Shown here piece after piece: positions 51,695-63,384 of a stretch of 64,000 bases of DNA. The notes beneath the pieces were generated by a model. That model was not told where the DNA came from, ran no database searches, and saw only the letters and a list, made by a program, of their open reading frames with translations. Numbering within the stretch: position 1 is the first letter of the stretch; the number at the start of each line of letters is the position of its first letter. Location: the NCBI GenBank assembly GCA_027627225.1, contig CM051027.1:87838451-87902450 (forward strand). Direction: 5' to 3'. This stretch comes from Congeria kusceri. Its lineage: Eukaryota > Mollusca > Bivalvia > Myida > Dreissenidae. The position numbers and the translations under genes are program-made.

Positions 51695-53980
51695 GTGCCC
51701 CACCGGTGTTTCACTGGAGGGGACTATAGGTTTGCCCTCCGTCCGTCCACAAAATATTGTTCCTGCCATAACTAGGGCTGCAACAATATATTGATATATC
51801 AATATATTGCAATACACGATAAAAATATTGTATCGCAATACGCTTTTACTGTATTGCAATATACATGGTAACTTTATGTACAGATGAACAAAATACATTG
51901 TTACATATTAATTTCAATCAAGCTGAGGGTTGCCAATATAGCAAGGATTATCCTTTGTCATTAAATAAAATTTAATGTTAATAGTGATTTCCCTTGATAT
52001 AATAGATGTTCAAAAGTCAGCACATCAACTTGTGTAACTTGTTTTAACAGAATTTGTTTGTTGTTGTTTCGTAATACAACACCAAACATTCATAAATGAT
52101 TGTAGTTAAAGTATGTAGAATATGCACATTAACTTATGCATAAAACAAATATTAAGGGAAATTGTAATTCACATTGACATTTTTTTAATTCACTCTTAAC
52201 ACAGTGTCCTTTATAATTCTGAGATGAACAATGCATATTTGTCATCAGTCACAAATATAATCTCCAACCCATTTGAGTGTATCCAGTGCCCATGATTGTG
52301 AAATATCACATTGTTTTGTGTTAAAAAACGTCCAAAATTCATTGTTGCTGGAATTGTCATTGGTTTGCCTTTATGCAGTAAGATGTTTGCACAACTTGTC
52401 AAGTGACTTGTTCTGAAAATGTTATGTTTTGTCTTGATATTTTAATCATGGGCATGCTAAATAATGTTTATAAACATAGTGCATATTTTAAGTATATATT
52501 CAATACGTATTGCAATACAGGTCTACTATATTGCAATATGGGTTTTGCCATATTGTTGCACCCCTAGCGATAACTAAAAAAGTACTTTAGATACTTCGAT
52601 GAAACTTGGTATACATATTAACAGCAATGTGAGTATTATGCACTACCTTTTATTTTTCACCAGAGGTCAAAGGTCACGTGACTGTTACTAAAAATAGAAA
52701 TAAACTTAAACAAACTGGATCCTGCGATAACTCAAAAATTTCGATGAAACTTTGTATACATATAAACGGCAATGTGGGGATTATGCAGGACCTTTTATTT
52801 TTCACCAGACATCAAAGGTCATGTGACTGTTACTAAAAATAGAAATAAACTAAATACTGTTATAATTCAAAGTATGTAAGATATGACCATGAAACTTGGT
52901 ACAAAGATTGAATTATAGGTTTGCCATACGTCTGTGTGTCTCTCTATCTGTTCATCTGTATGTTTGTCGGTCCGTCTGTCTGTCCATCCCCAAAACCTGG
53001 TTCATGCAATAACTCAAAAAGTACTGAACTTATTTCGATGAAACTGGGTATACGTATAAACAATGTGGCAATGTGAGGATTATGCACGACCTTTTTTTAC
53101 CAGAGGTCACAGATCACGTGACTGTTACTAAAAATAGAAATGAACTAAATACTGTAATAATTGGAAATGGACATAAAATATGACCATGAAACTTGGTACA
53201 GAGATTGAACTATAGGTTTGCCATCTGTTTGTGTGTTGTTCTGTCTGTATGTCTGTCTGTCCGTCCGTACCCAAAACCTGGATCCTGTTATAAATCGTAA
53301 AGTACTGAAGACTCTTTGATGAAACTTTGTATACATAGCAACAGCAATGTGAGAATTATGCACGACCTTTCATTTTTCACCAGAGGTCAAAGGTCATGTG
53401 ACTGTTACTAAAAATAGAAATAAACTTTATACTGTAATATTTTGAAAAGTGCATAAGATTTGATCATGAAACTTCATGAAACTTGGTACACAGAATGGAC
53501 TATGGGTTTGCCCTTAGTCTGTGTGCGTCTGTCTGTCTGTTCGTCCGTCGGTCTCACTCTGTCTGTCTGTCCCGTCCCCAAAACCTGGATCCTGCGATAA
53601 CTCAAAAAGTACTGAAGATACTTTGATGAAACTTTGTATACATAGAAAGAGCAAGGCGAGGATTGTACACGACCCTTTATTTTTCACCAGAGGTCGGACA
53701 CACGACTGTTACTTAAAATATAAATAAACTTAATACTGTAATAATTCAAAAAGAATATGATCATGGAACTTGGTACACAGAATGGACTATATGATTGCCC
53801 TCTTTCAGTTTAGTACTGCAATAACTAAAAAAGTAACTCGAATGTCTGGTCAATGTTACTAAATAGAAAAAAACAACTTAATGCTGCAGTGACAAATGGG
53901 ATTTGAATATGAAACTTTGTACATCTACAGATGAACGGCGATTTGACGGTATTGCACATGTTTAATTAGTAGGGGTTTTC
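51695..53980 (+). repeat. Tandem repeat of about 280-310 bp units
   Basis: Four to five units share CTGCGATAACTCAAAAAGTA, GATGAAACTTTGTATACATA, TATTTTTCACCAGAGGTCAA and GTGACTGTTACTAAAAATAG. They also carry (GTCT)n runs at about 52970, 53245 and 53528. The head is GTGCCCCACCGGTGTTTCAC. The first unit is interrupted by the hAT-like element at 51773-52566. Confidence 0.75.
51773..52566. mobile_element. hAT-like MITE nested in a tandem repeat
   Basis: The ends TAGGGCTGCAACAATAT and ATATTGTTGCACCCCTA are flanked by GCCATAAC (51765-51772) and GCGATAAC (52567-52574), an 8-bp duplication with one mismatch. Removing 794 bp plus one duplicate restores the host unit's phrase CCTGC(C/G)ATAACTAAAAAAGTA, which confirms the insertion. 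No transposase is present. Confidence 0.85.
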
Positions 53981-53989
53981 ACGGGTAGG

Positions 53990-55075
53990 GGACTCCTGTA
54001 TTGCTTGCAATACTATCAAAGCCTTGTTCTCTGTTTCAAATATTGTCTTAATGTCCACGTATGCTATCTGAAGTCAGAGAATTAAAGAAAAAATATTGTC
54101 ATTATTTTCAAAATATTAGCGTCCTACATTCAGTGTTGTCACTTGTGCTGCATTTATAGAATTTTTTGTTAATACAGAATCTGAATTTTTTCAGTTCGTC
54201 TTGGAATCTGTAGTTTATTCTACTGGTGTATGTACTGACAGCTTTGTTTGAAAATAAATACTTGTTAAGTTCTGATACTATTGTTTGATGATTTACCAGA
54301 TTGTATTTACTATCTTACCTGAAACTGCAGAGAGAATGATTGTCAAAACCAGAGTTGCGTGTTCTTGAATGGGCCATTATTACATGGAAAGCTGAAAAAG
54401 GTGATAATTGTCCTTGGCATCCAATTGTGTCTTCACACACTGTTGATTAGTTATGACACGACTATTGAAGGGAGGTTGGTTCACTTATTATCGGTATGTT
54501 TGTGTGATGTATAAAAAATGGTGGATTTCTCGTCAGAAACTGCTGGTCCAGTTTCAAAACACTGTCTTAATGTGACCCTATACCAAAGTGCTTTGTTTTA
54601 CTTTGACAAAAAAGCATGGCTTTAAAAGGCAGAGTGGGGCTTTCAAGGAAAATTGTGTACTGCTCCAAAATTACGTAGAAACTTAATGCTGTGGTTCAGG
54701 CCTGTGACTAAAGCATTTCTCAATCTCAGACTTAGTCTTGCCTAAAAAAAGTGACCAATCAAGTGTCATTACATCTGAGCTTTTAATTTCTTTGGCAAAT
54801 ATTTAAGACTCTTGTAATTTAAGGATGTTTGCTTACTCGGGCAATGATCTTGGACTTCGACCAAAGGGGAAATAACTCAATTTTGAGAGAATGTTTGTAG
54901 TTATGAGGCCATGGGTCACACCGTGGGTAAAATCATCCCAGCAACAACATTGTGACATGTACCAGTAATTCGAAAATTACATGTACTTAGACAGATACTA
55001 GGCCAGCATGGCCCTGTATATCGGCCTTTGGGCACAGATGTTCTTTTAAGTTAGTTATTCTTTCTGTCCAGGCAG
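53990..55075. other. Intergenic stretch, nothing recognised
   Basis: Mixed AT-rich sequence with no coding-like block or inverted repeat that I could pick out. Confidence 0.3.
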
Positions 55076-55089
55076 TGATTAGTAATGAC

Positions 55090-55440
55090 AGTGTTTTAAC
55101 CAGGTTTTCCAAAGCAAAACTCTGGTTATTGGATTGGCGAATGTTTGCATGCCAACATTCTCTTCAGAGCGCAACTCCTACTTTTCTCAAGGGATTACGA
55201 CCAAACTTTCACACAACTATTGTAACCAAGTACCACAGTGCAAATTGTTTGGCTTTTGTGATTATATCATTTTTGGCGGAATTATGGTCCTTTGTTTTGC
55301 ACATATGTAGTATATATATTCCGAGGGCAACTTCTCCAACATTTCTCAAGGGATTTCAAGGGAAAACTTGGTTGTGTGACGTTTCTATGTCTCTTGTTCT
55401 TTATGGATTTCTTTCTTGTTTAGCATTTCCATGTGTCTGT
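55090..55440 (+). repeat. Dispersed repeat sharing the 6045 head
   Basis: TTTTAACCAGGTTTTCCAAA followed by CTCTGGTTATTGGATTGGCG is a hairpin head very like that at 6045. Two short units with CTTTTCTCAAGGGATT/ACATTTCTCAAGGGATTTC follow. The 122-codon frame across it is a by-product. Confidence 0.6.
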
Positions 55441-55931
55441 TGATATATATTTAAAACGATATTTTTCGCAACTAGACCAACTTGCCTTTCACAATTTTAT
55501 TTTGTTTCTCGCTAAAAACAAAGTAACATGTAAAGAACATTATGGTTAATTGTACATGTAGCTCACAACCTAGAAATCATTGGACAATAACAGACAGATG
55601 GACAGAAAGAATGATTGATGGATAAAATTAGTGAGGAATGCATCTGACACCCAGACAAACTGAACGGCAGTTGAATTAGAATTTGGATGGACAGACAAAT
55701 CTGGGACTATAATTATGTTCCCCCCCTTCAGGGCGCATTATAAAACCATGTCTTATTTGTTACTAACACATACAGGTGTAGTCACAAATCAATCCATTTT
55801 TTCTGCATAACAAAATATACTGATTATTCAAATATGCTGGTTTTAATTAAATGAATGTGGTGCATATTTAAGAACATGTGGAGTTTCTCAAAATGTCAAT
55901 GTATACACGATAGTAATATTTGATATCATAT

Positions 55932-58900
55932 TTATGTAACCACAATCTTCATTTGTTTAATCCTTGACATATCCTCTATGGAGAATTTTGGTGTAAGAAC
56001 AACATTATCATAGTCAAATGTTTCATCCAACTGGAATGGCTCTAGGGTTGTATCGCAGATAACGCTTTCCACCTGGAAATAAACATGACAGTCAACAGAA
56101 AGGTACCATTTGTTATGCAATTGTATAACAAGGTATAGTTCAGAGGAGTGCTGTTCAAACAAATGAGATATTTAAACATTTCATTAAATTTGGCATGGGC
56201 TGGTAATCTGAAAGGTCTTGCCCCTTGAATATAATATTTTGACTTAGACAACGGTTGACTACTAGTAGTTATAAGGTCTTAATTTTCACATGCCAAACAT
56301 GAAACTTCACACTTCAGTCATGTTAACATCTCCATTCAGTTCTAGTTAAATATAATATATTTATGTTTTTCATCTCTTAAAAAATACAAGAGGACAACTT
56401 TCAATTTGTAGCTCACCTAAGCACGAAGTGCGCGGTAAGCTATTGGTATAGGGGACCTATCCGGCGGCGTCCGTATGCCGTCAACAATTTGGACCGTTAT
56501 CGCGATAAAGACTACATTTTTTATTCAATCTTGACCTCACTTGCACAGTTTGTGGATGACCATAAATGTCGAATGGGATTGTTATTGGGTCAGATCACAC
56601 CAATAACACCAGAGTAATTGCCCCTTTTTCATGCAAAAAAAGTGCAAAAATGCCCTTTTCCAACTTATAGACTTTATTTTCCATCCAATCTTAACCAAAC
56701 TTTTATAGTTTGTGTATGACCATCAGATCTCAGCAGACGCCAAAAATGGGCCAGATGGTGTTTCAAACACCAGAGTTATTGCCCTTTGATTATTAACAAA
56801 ATATACACAAATGGACATTGTTCAGGATAGAGACTTCATTTTTTATCCAATCTTCACCAATCTTGCAAAGTTTGTCTATTACCATGAGATTACAGTTGAA
56901 GTCGAATATAAGCAAGACCGGACCAGAAACACCAGAGTTATTGCCCTTTGTTTGTGAAAAAAATATGCAAAAATGGACATTATTCAGGATAGAGACTTCA
57001 TTTTTCATCCAATCTTCACCAATCATGTATAGTTTGTCTATGAATGTTAGACTACAGGTGAAGTCAAATAAAAGCATGATCGGGCCAGAAACATAAAAGT
57101 TATTGCCCCTTCTGTTTGGAAAAAACCATAAACAAGATATCAATAATTAGCTTGCACACACGATTTTTGATTCATTGTTGACCAAACTTACACAGTTTGC
57201 ACATGACCATAACAATTGATTGATAAAATTTGATTTCCAACAGTTGCAAGACTTGCATGCAGATATTTGTACATGTAACATTGATGTCTTCAGAGCCTGC
57301 ATTAACACCATTTATCATCATTGGACCGAAAATTATCCAAGAAACAGCAAAACCTGACCTTATAGCACAGCCATCGCAATTATTGCATTGCATCTAGTTC
57401 TCCTAAACTGTTTGCGAAAAAGACATCAAAATCTACTGTTTCTGCATTTTCCAGAATTGTCAATGACTTAATGAAAAAGGGTCAGGTAAGAATATTGAGA
57501 AAAATGATTTGAGAACCATTAGCAAAAAAACGGCACATCCACTAACTAACTCTTACTTTAGTTAGCCCATTGCACTAACCGATGTTTTAAATCAAAATTG
57601 ATCCTATCCCCCTCTGCATATTGTTCAGATACCTTAATTTTCAAACCTTTCACAACAGTATGGTCTTCATCTGTACCAGTTCTCAGGTGAGTGCTTTGGG
57701 CCATCATGGCCCTCTTGTTTTATCTGTGACCAAGCTTTGTCAAATGAACAAATATATTTTCTACTGAATAATACTGGTAAATTATATTAAACAATAGATA
57801 AAAATGTATCATGTTGTCCATATGATATGCAAACCTGATCATTTGCCTCTGATGTCTGTTCCTTAAATATAGCCTTGAAATCCAGAATTGTGTCCCTTGT
57901 CTGCACGTTCACATTTTCCTGCTCCTCAATCTGACCAGGAAACAACAAAGTTGCCTCCCTTGTCAAATCCTCTTCAGTGGATGTCTCCTCCTCCACTGAA
58001 CGTCTAGCTGTGGCAGTCTGCATGACACCTTCAGAATCCATTAGAGCAGTTTTGTATACGTCACTCAATTTGCTGCGTTTCATTTGCACCACAATGTTTT
58101 CGCTCTCTGCTATTAACTGTAAATCCCCTGGCTTTATTTTTACTTCAATGTTGTCATTGTTAGTTTTGTCACATAGAGACAGCGCTGCATCACAATCCTG
58201 GTCATCAAAGTCCACAAGTTCATGTACACCATCAGATTTATCTGCATTTCTATCTTTATTAGAGTCGTTGTTTTTCATTGCATGTTTATGTTTTGTTTGA
58301 ATAAATGACTGTATATCTGAAGAATGATTTAAGTGAGATTTGACAGAATCAGTTTTTGGGGTTAAATGTTTTACATCAGATTTTCCTTCAAGTTCATTTT
58401 GTAAGTCTGCTATGAAATCCATAAGCAGTTTATCGGTGACAGAGGAATCCTGGCCAGTAGTGATATCAGGCTCTACAGCCGTGGTGACTTTCTGACTGCT
58501 GGCATTTTCTGCTTGAAGTCTGGATGAATGGCTGAATCGGGAACCTAACATAGAAAACAGCATTATCAATACACTTACTATTGTGTTTAATATGAACAAC
58601 CTGAGAAGAATGTACTTATGCAAAATCAAACAGGTCAATAATAACCAAGAAAGCATTTAGAAAACAAATACAAATGTATATATTTAAAACATTTATGGGT
58701 GCACTGACAATTTCAACCATGTTTAGAGTGAATTGCTTTTTCTACCTCCTGAGAAACTGGCATTGTATTCACATAGACGGCTTTCATCATCATCTGGAGC
58801 TTCAACAAAGTTGTCGACCTGAATTAAAATTAATCTTTAATGAATTCAAACTATGTTAAAATGTTAATGCAAACAGTGCTAAAATGCTATTGCTACACAA

Positions 58901-60012
58901 TGTTTTATCGAAACACGTTTTAATGATGCTAAATTATTGTCACCTTTCATATATGGACATTATATTATTAACATTATATAACTGTTTGATTTTCAGAGTT
59001 TTGGTGCTTTTACTTTTCACTAAATCAACTGCATTTCACTTTTGCATACCTTGATTCCTCCAGTTCTTATGACATTTGAACGTGACAGCCTGCTACTCAC
59101 TTTTCCATCAACAAGAACCTGTTTAAAGAGAAAAGCAGTCACTCATTTTAGCATGAAGCAAACAAATCCCCTAAAATTCCATTAAAATCTCCATGCACTG
59201 CTTCTGATGCATACGGCCGTAAATTACACCCCAAAAAATTAAGTCTGTACAACCATTATAAAACTTAAAATCAGTGGCAATCCAAAGTATGACCGATATT
59301 CTGTGGGTACACATTTAAACTTGTTGCATCAAAACAATGTTTTCTAGATTTTACCAAACTGAGTCACATACTGGTATATAAAATAAAACACTGTATTGTC
59401 ATCACCTGTTCCTCAATCTCATCCTCTGGTAAACCAGGATTGGCTCCGTTATGCATGATCATCTTGCCAAGTCTTCGTCGTTTGATATCATTCACGATAT
59501 TTCTTGTGGATTTGACTGGTCCTTCACTGTCCAAAAGTGGCTGCTGCAATGTGTTCTGACTTGATTCCTTTTCTAAAGACTGGTTCTTCTTTCTTTCAGC
59601 AAGGGTAGGAACTACATCTGGTTTGTCTAAAAAAGTTGGAGCCAAATTATTACAATAGCATTTTTGTGATTATGGACATTAAAGTGTAACAGATATTGCA
59701 AATATTTTACACATTTAAACGGTACTAAAATATCATTAATCGTAATTAATACTAGACAAATGTATACCAATCATATGTACAAACCAATAGTCATTAAAAT
59801 AAATGAAGTGCTTTAAATCAGTTTATTGGTGTAAGTAGCTGTTAATATTGCATACTGTCTTTGAGGGAAGTAAATGAATTCAAGAATTCATCATAGCTTT
59901 GTGGTGATTTGTTCATGAACATTTCAAGTGCATTCTTCATCATGTCATCTCTGGCATTCGTTCTGTTCTCTTCTGATGGGGTTGGTGATGGAGCATCTCC
60001 ACTACTTGCCAT
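55932..60012 (-). CDS. Unrecognised acidic 456-residue protein, 6 exons
   Basis: Exons in gene order: 60012-59856, 59626-59406, 59118-59050, 58818-58746, 58544-57835, 56072-55932. All have AG/GT borders and phases agree, giving 456 residues from MASSGDAPSPTPSEENRTNA to RIKQMKIVVT. The start is the first ATG, after TATCAAC. Residues 1-52 hold a helical-looking DDMMKNALEMFMNKSPQSYD segment; 90-110 hold a basic patch (RNIVNDIKRRRLGKM); 115-175 run through GANPGLPEDEIEEQVLVDGK and VEAPDDDESR. The large exon (174-410) is polar, acidic and low in aromatic residues, with DKLLMDFIADLQNELEGK; it is probably mostly disordered. The C-terminus LEPFQLDETFDYDNVVLTPK is distinct. No signal peptide or membrane segment. 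I do not recognise the family and assign no function. Confidence 0.82.
56388..57720. repeat. Large tandem-core repeat ending GGCCATCATGGCCCTCTTGT
   Basis: Starts ACAAGAGGACAACTTTC and AGCTCACCTAAGCACGAAG and ends GGTGAGTGCTTTGGGCCATC then ATGGCCCTCTTGT, so the edges are inverted. Units of about 180 bp share GACTTCATTTTTTATCCAAT, CTTCACCAATCTTG and ACCAGAGTTATTGCCC. It occupies the last intron of the 456-residue gene (between 57835 and 56072). Confidence 0.75.
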
Positions 60013-60386
60013 GTTGATATGTTTCTAAATTTATAATAAAGCAAAGATCATCTGCTTGCTATATAATTGTACAAATTATTATAATTTTATAACTATCAAT
60101 AAGTATCAATACTACTGTATAAATTTATGGTCATTCAATTAAACAATATCAATTTATGACAAAACTTTGGTTGAGTAAACATTCGTTTTGATAAAGCAGG
60201 AAGATGTTCTGTTGTTTTTTTAGATAGTGTGACTATGCCATTTAATTCTTGTTGGATTTGTACTACGCAATCCCCAACACCAAATGTGCAGCTGCTGTAT
60301 TTAATTATTTCCAGACAAAGATAATAAAGATAATATTTTACAAGTAGAGTCTTACTAAGTAAGTTAAAAATGAGTTAAAACATAAT

Positions 60387-60648
60387 TGAGGTGTGTCGTG
60401 GGAAACCCGGGCTTAATGCCTGCGCGTAAAGTGTCGTCCAGATCAGCCTGTGCAGTCCACTCTGGCTTATCCAGGATGACACTTTCCGCTTTTGGGGTAT
60501 TTTCTGTTTCAAGGAAGTCTCTTCTTAACACAAATCCACTGTAGGCGGAAAGTGTCGTCTTGGATTAGCCTATGCGGACTGCACAGACTGATCCGGGATG
60601 AAACTTTATACACATGCATTAAGCCCGGGTTTCCCACGACACACCTCA
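60387..60648. mobile_element. MITE copy 4
   Basis: 262 bp from TGAGGTGTGTCGTGGGAAAC to TTTCCCACGACACACCTCA. The palindrome extends outward to CATAAT and ATTATG, so insertion site and terminus cannot be separated. The inner part carries CCGGGCTTAATGC and GCATTAAGCCCGG. It is about 370 bp upstream of the ATG of the 456-residue gene, so it may lie in or near that promoter. Confidence 0.88.
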
Positions 60649-61205
60649 ATTATGTTGACACTAGTCTGTTAGATCTGCATTGTTCACAAAGAGATTACAT
60701 GATTACATTATAATTAATTTTAATGGCATAGCTATATAAATATTTTAAATGTCTTGAACTAAAGTATAATGTTATCCTAACGCAACCCAACTTTTTAGAA
60801 ACCTAAATTCAACAATGTTTTGTTTTTATTATAATAAGTGAAATTATGAGACTTTTGGATACTATTGTCTAACAAGATTTAAAATGTTAACATAATTATT
60901 AAATTCATATAATATATAAACATCAATAATAACACAAGAATATCAGTAAAACTGATGGATGCTCCCCAATGCTCTTCGTCAAGCAATATAAATGTAATGA
61001 GAAGGGCAGAAATAGTAAAATGACTAAGAATCTTTAGAACTGCAGGACCAAATCTGACATCAAAACTGTAAGTTAGCATACCACCCAAATACCATATGAA
61101 CATGCAGATGAAGAAAAATTGTAAAAATAAAATAAAAACAAAATAAAATAAATCAAAGTGATGGATCATTACAGTAATATGCTTATTTCATCCAAGTTTA
61201 ACTTA

Positions 61206-62550
61206 TCATAAAGAAGCATTGAATTTCATATAGCAGTTCCAGAGAAATAGACATAATTGAAAAGTCCCATAACTCCACATAAAAATCATTGAAGCTGACT
61301 GTAAATTACATACCTCCTCTTGGCATTGAAGCTTCCCACAAAGTTTTATTGAAATCTGGCCAGTATTTGCTAAGAAATGGCCCGGGCAAGAATTGTGCAC
61401 TATAAACTTATTTCCAAAATCTTCAAAGTCCCATAACTCAGAGAAAATCATTGAAGCCGAACATCCAGGTAATATGCACAACTCCTCTTGATAATGAAGC
61501 GTTCCATAAAGTTTAATTGAAATCTGGCCAGAAATTGCTGAGAAATAGCCCGGACAAGAATTGTGCACTATATACTAATTTCAGAAATCTTCAAAGTCCC
61601 ATAACTCCCAGAAAAATCATTGAAGTGGAACATCCTAATTACAGGCACACCTCGTCTTGGTAATGAAGCTTCCCATGAAGTTTCGTTGAATTACGGCCTG
61701 TTTTTGCTGAGAAATAGCCCGGAGAAGAAAGTCAAGAATTGTGCACTATATACTAATTTCAGAAATATTCTAAGTCCCATAACTCTGAGAAAAATCATAG
61801 AAGTGGAACATCTTAGTAATATGCACACCTCCTCTTGGTAATGAAACTTCTCATAAAGTGTCGTTGAATTCCAGCCAGTATCCCTTATTCTTCAGATACA
61901 GTTCTATCTTAGATACCGTTTCTTCACAAGATACTAGAATAACAGCGTGTTCAGTATCCTGACACACCGAAAATATATGCTTTTATGCAGACATCGTCTT
62001 TCAGTAAATACAAGTCACAACATCATGTTAAAACAGTAAAATAATCACTCTTTTAATGCTCTAATTTCATATTCTGTTCTTGTGTTTAACAGCAGTGCTA
62101 GTACCCCTTTTCCATCGATATTCACTAGATTTTGACCAAACTTAAACTGAAAAGTATTTCAGTAAAATTGAGATTAAAATAGATTGCTCTATTAGTTTGT
62201 AAAGAACAACAGCGCGTGCACCAGCCTTTGATGTCGTCATAACCCAAACAAAGACAAAAAATGGTATCGAAAGACGCTTGTTTTTTATGGGAGATCGTTA
62301 TGAGTGCTGTCATTTGTTTATAAAGTGAGATTTTACAGATTTTAATTTTGAAATTAAAGATAGATATTTTGTTCATATTTAATATGTTTTAAAAACGAGT
62401 ATGGTCAAACCTATTTCAAGTACGAATTGTTAGTGTCTTAAGAATAGAGAATAGTTGCTGAGAAATAGCCCAGACAAGAACGTGGGACAGAAGGACGGAC
62501 GGACAAAGCTGCAACTAAACGTTCCCCTGAATTTTTTCGGGGAGCATAAA
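61206..62550. repeat. Tandem repeat of about 150-bp units with an insertion
   Basis: Four units share TCAAAGTCCCATAACTC, AAATCATTGAAG, ACCTCCTCTTGGTAATGAAG and GCTGAGAAATAGCCCGG. The series breaks at about 61878 and resumes at about 62455 with GTTGCTGAGAAATAGCC. It ends with GACGGACGGACAAAGC and CGGGGAGCATAA. A reverse copy starts the window (1-250). Confidence 0.7.
61878..62455. mobile_element. Insertion of about 575 bp with short inverted ends
   Basis: The left TATCCCTTATTCTTCAGATA and the right TGTCTTAAGAATAGAGAATA are partly inverted copies. The inserted block splits a unit of the surrounding tandem repeat in mid-phrase (CCAGCCAGT | GTTGCTGAG). The target duplication is unclear. Confidence 0.45.
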
Positions 62551-63032
62551 AACATGGTCAAATAAGGTGACACTGAATTTGGGAAGAACCACGATATATA
62601 TAATATTCTTGTGTTTACATAACTGATTTTGGTAATTTACTGAAATGAAATATTTTGAACAAAAAATAATAAAAGCAAAAAAAAGAGCCATTCCAAACAT
62701 AGGTCTACTTAGGTAAGAACCTCAAAATCACAAGTACATGCTTAATATGACCACAGATGTATAATACCCAGATTTGACACTATCCGAAATCTATTGACCT
62801 TTACAATCCTAAATTTTAACATTACGTTAGACTTCAAATATGAATTGTTATACTAGATTAAGCAAAACGAAGTTGTGTTTGATTGGAAGAGTATGATTAT
62901 TTAAAATGATATTGTTTGATACTTGTAAATATATATGATTATTTACGCCCACAGTCAATGCTGTGTCTGCATCTAAGGAATTTGTTTGTGTTCTGAAATA
63001 TTACAACGTCATTATATTTGCAAACGTCAAAA

Positions 63033-63065
63033 ATGGCTGACACGTCTTCAAGTTGGAGTTCGCAG
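63033..63065 (+). CDS. Possible first coding exon, MADTSSSWSSQ
   Basis: CAAAAATGGCTGACACGTCT gives a strong start context and a Ser-rich 11-residue N-terminus that stops exactly at CAG|GTAAAC, a good donor. The stretch before it has GAACGTC/ACGTCA-like motifs. The next exon was not found in the remaining 900 bp, so the gene would continue outside the window. Such short matches can arise by chance. Confidence 0.3.
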
Positions 63066-63384
63066 GTAAACTGTACTGGCATTTTTTATCAGCTACTAAA
63101 TGGGTAATCAAATAACACTGATTCATGTCCTTAATTAAGTAAAATTTAATTATGTATTGTCTTAATGCATGTGTTCTTTTCTTTGGTTTCAGCTTCAATG
63201 TGTTTTGTTGTTATTTTTAATTAAACATCATGTCTGTAAAAGACAACACAAGTGTGAACATGTATTCTGCCATTAAATGATTAAGGCTTTGTAAAGGCTT
63301 CGTCCACAAACAAAATGACTTTTAAGTGACAAAAATGTGACATGATACTTTAAGTTATCATAGTTTCGTGATTCATTGTACTCT

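Noticed and set aside
55075..55443. 122-codon + strand frame
   Set aside because: It spans a dispersed repeat with a hairpin head and repeated TTTCTCAAGGGATT units.
58545..58656. N-terminal extension (MLSWLLLTCLILHKY...) of the large exon of the 456-residue gene
   Set aside because: It is intron sequence; an acceptor at 58545-58546 and phase agreement with the preceding exon fix the exon start at 58544.
60879..61169. Hydrophobic 96-codon minus-strand frame
   Set aside because: Its Phe/Ile/Leu richness is explained by AT-rich DNA; no splice support or motif.
63194..63283. Second exon after MADTSSSWSSQ (LQCVLLLFLIKHHV...)
   Set aside because: An acceptor is present and the phase fits, but the frame stops after about 29 codons and looks like random AT-rich sequence.
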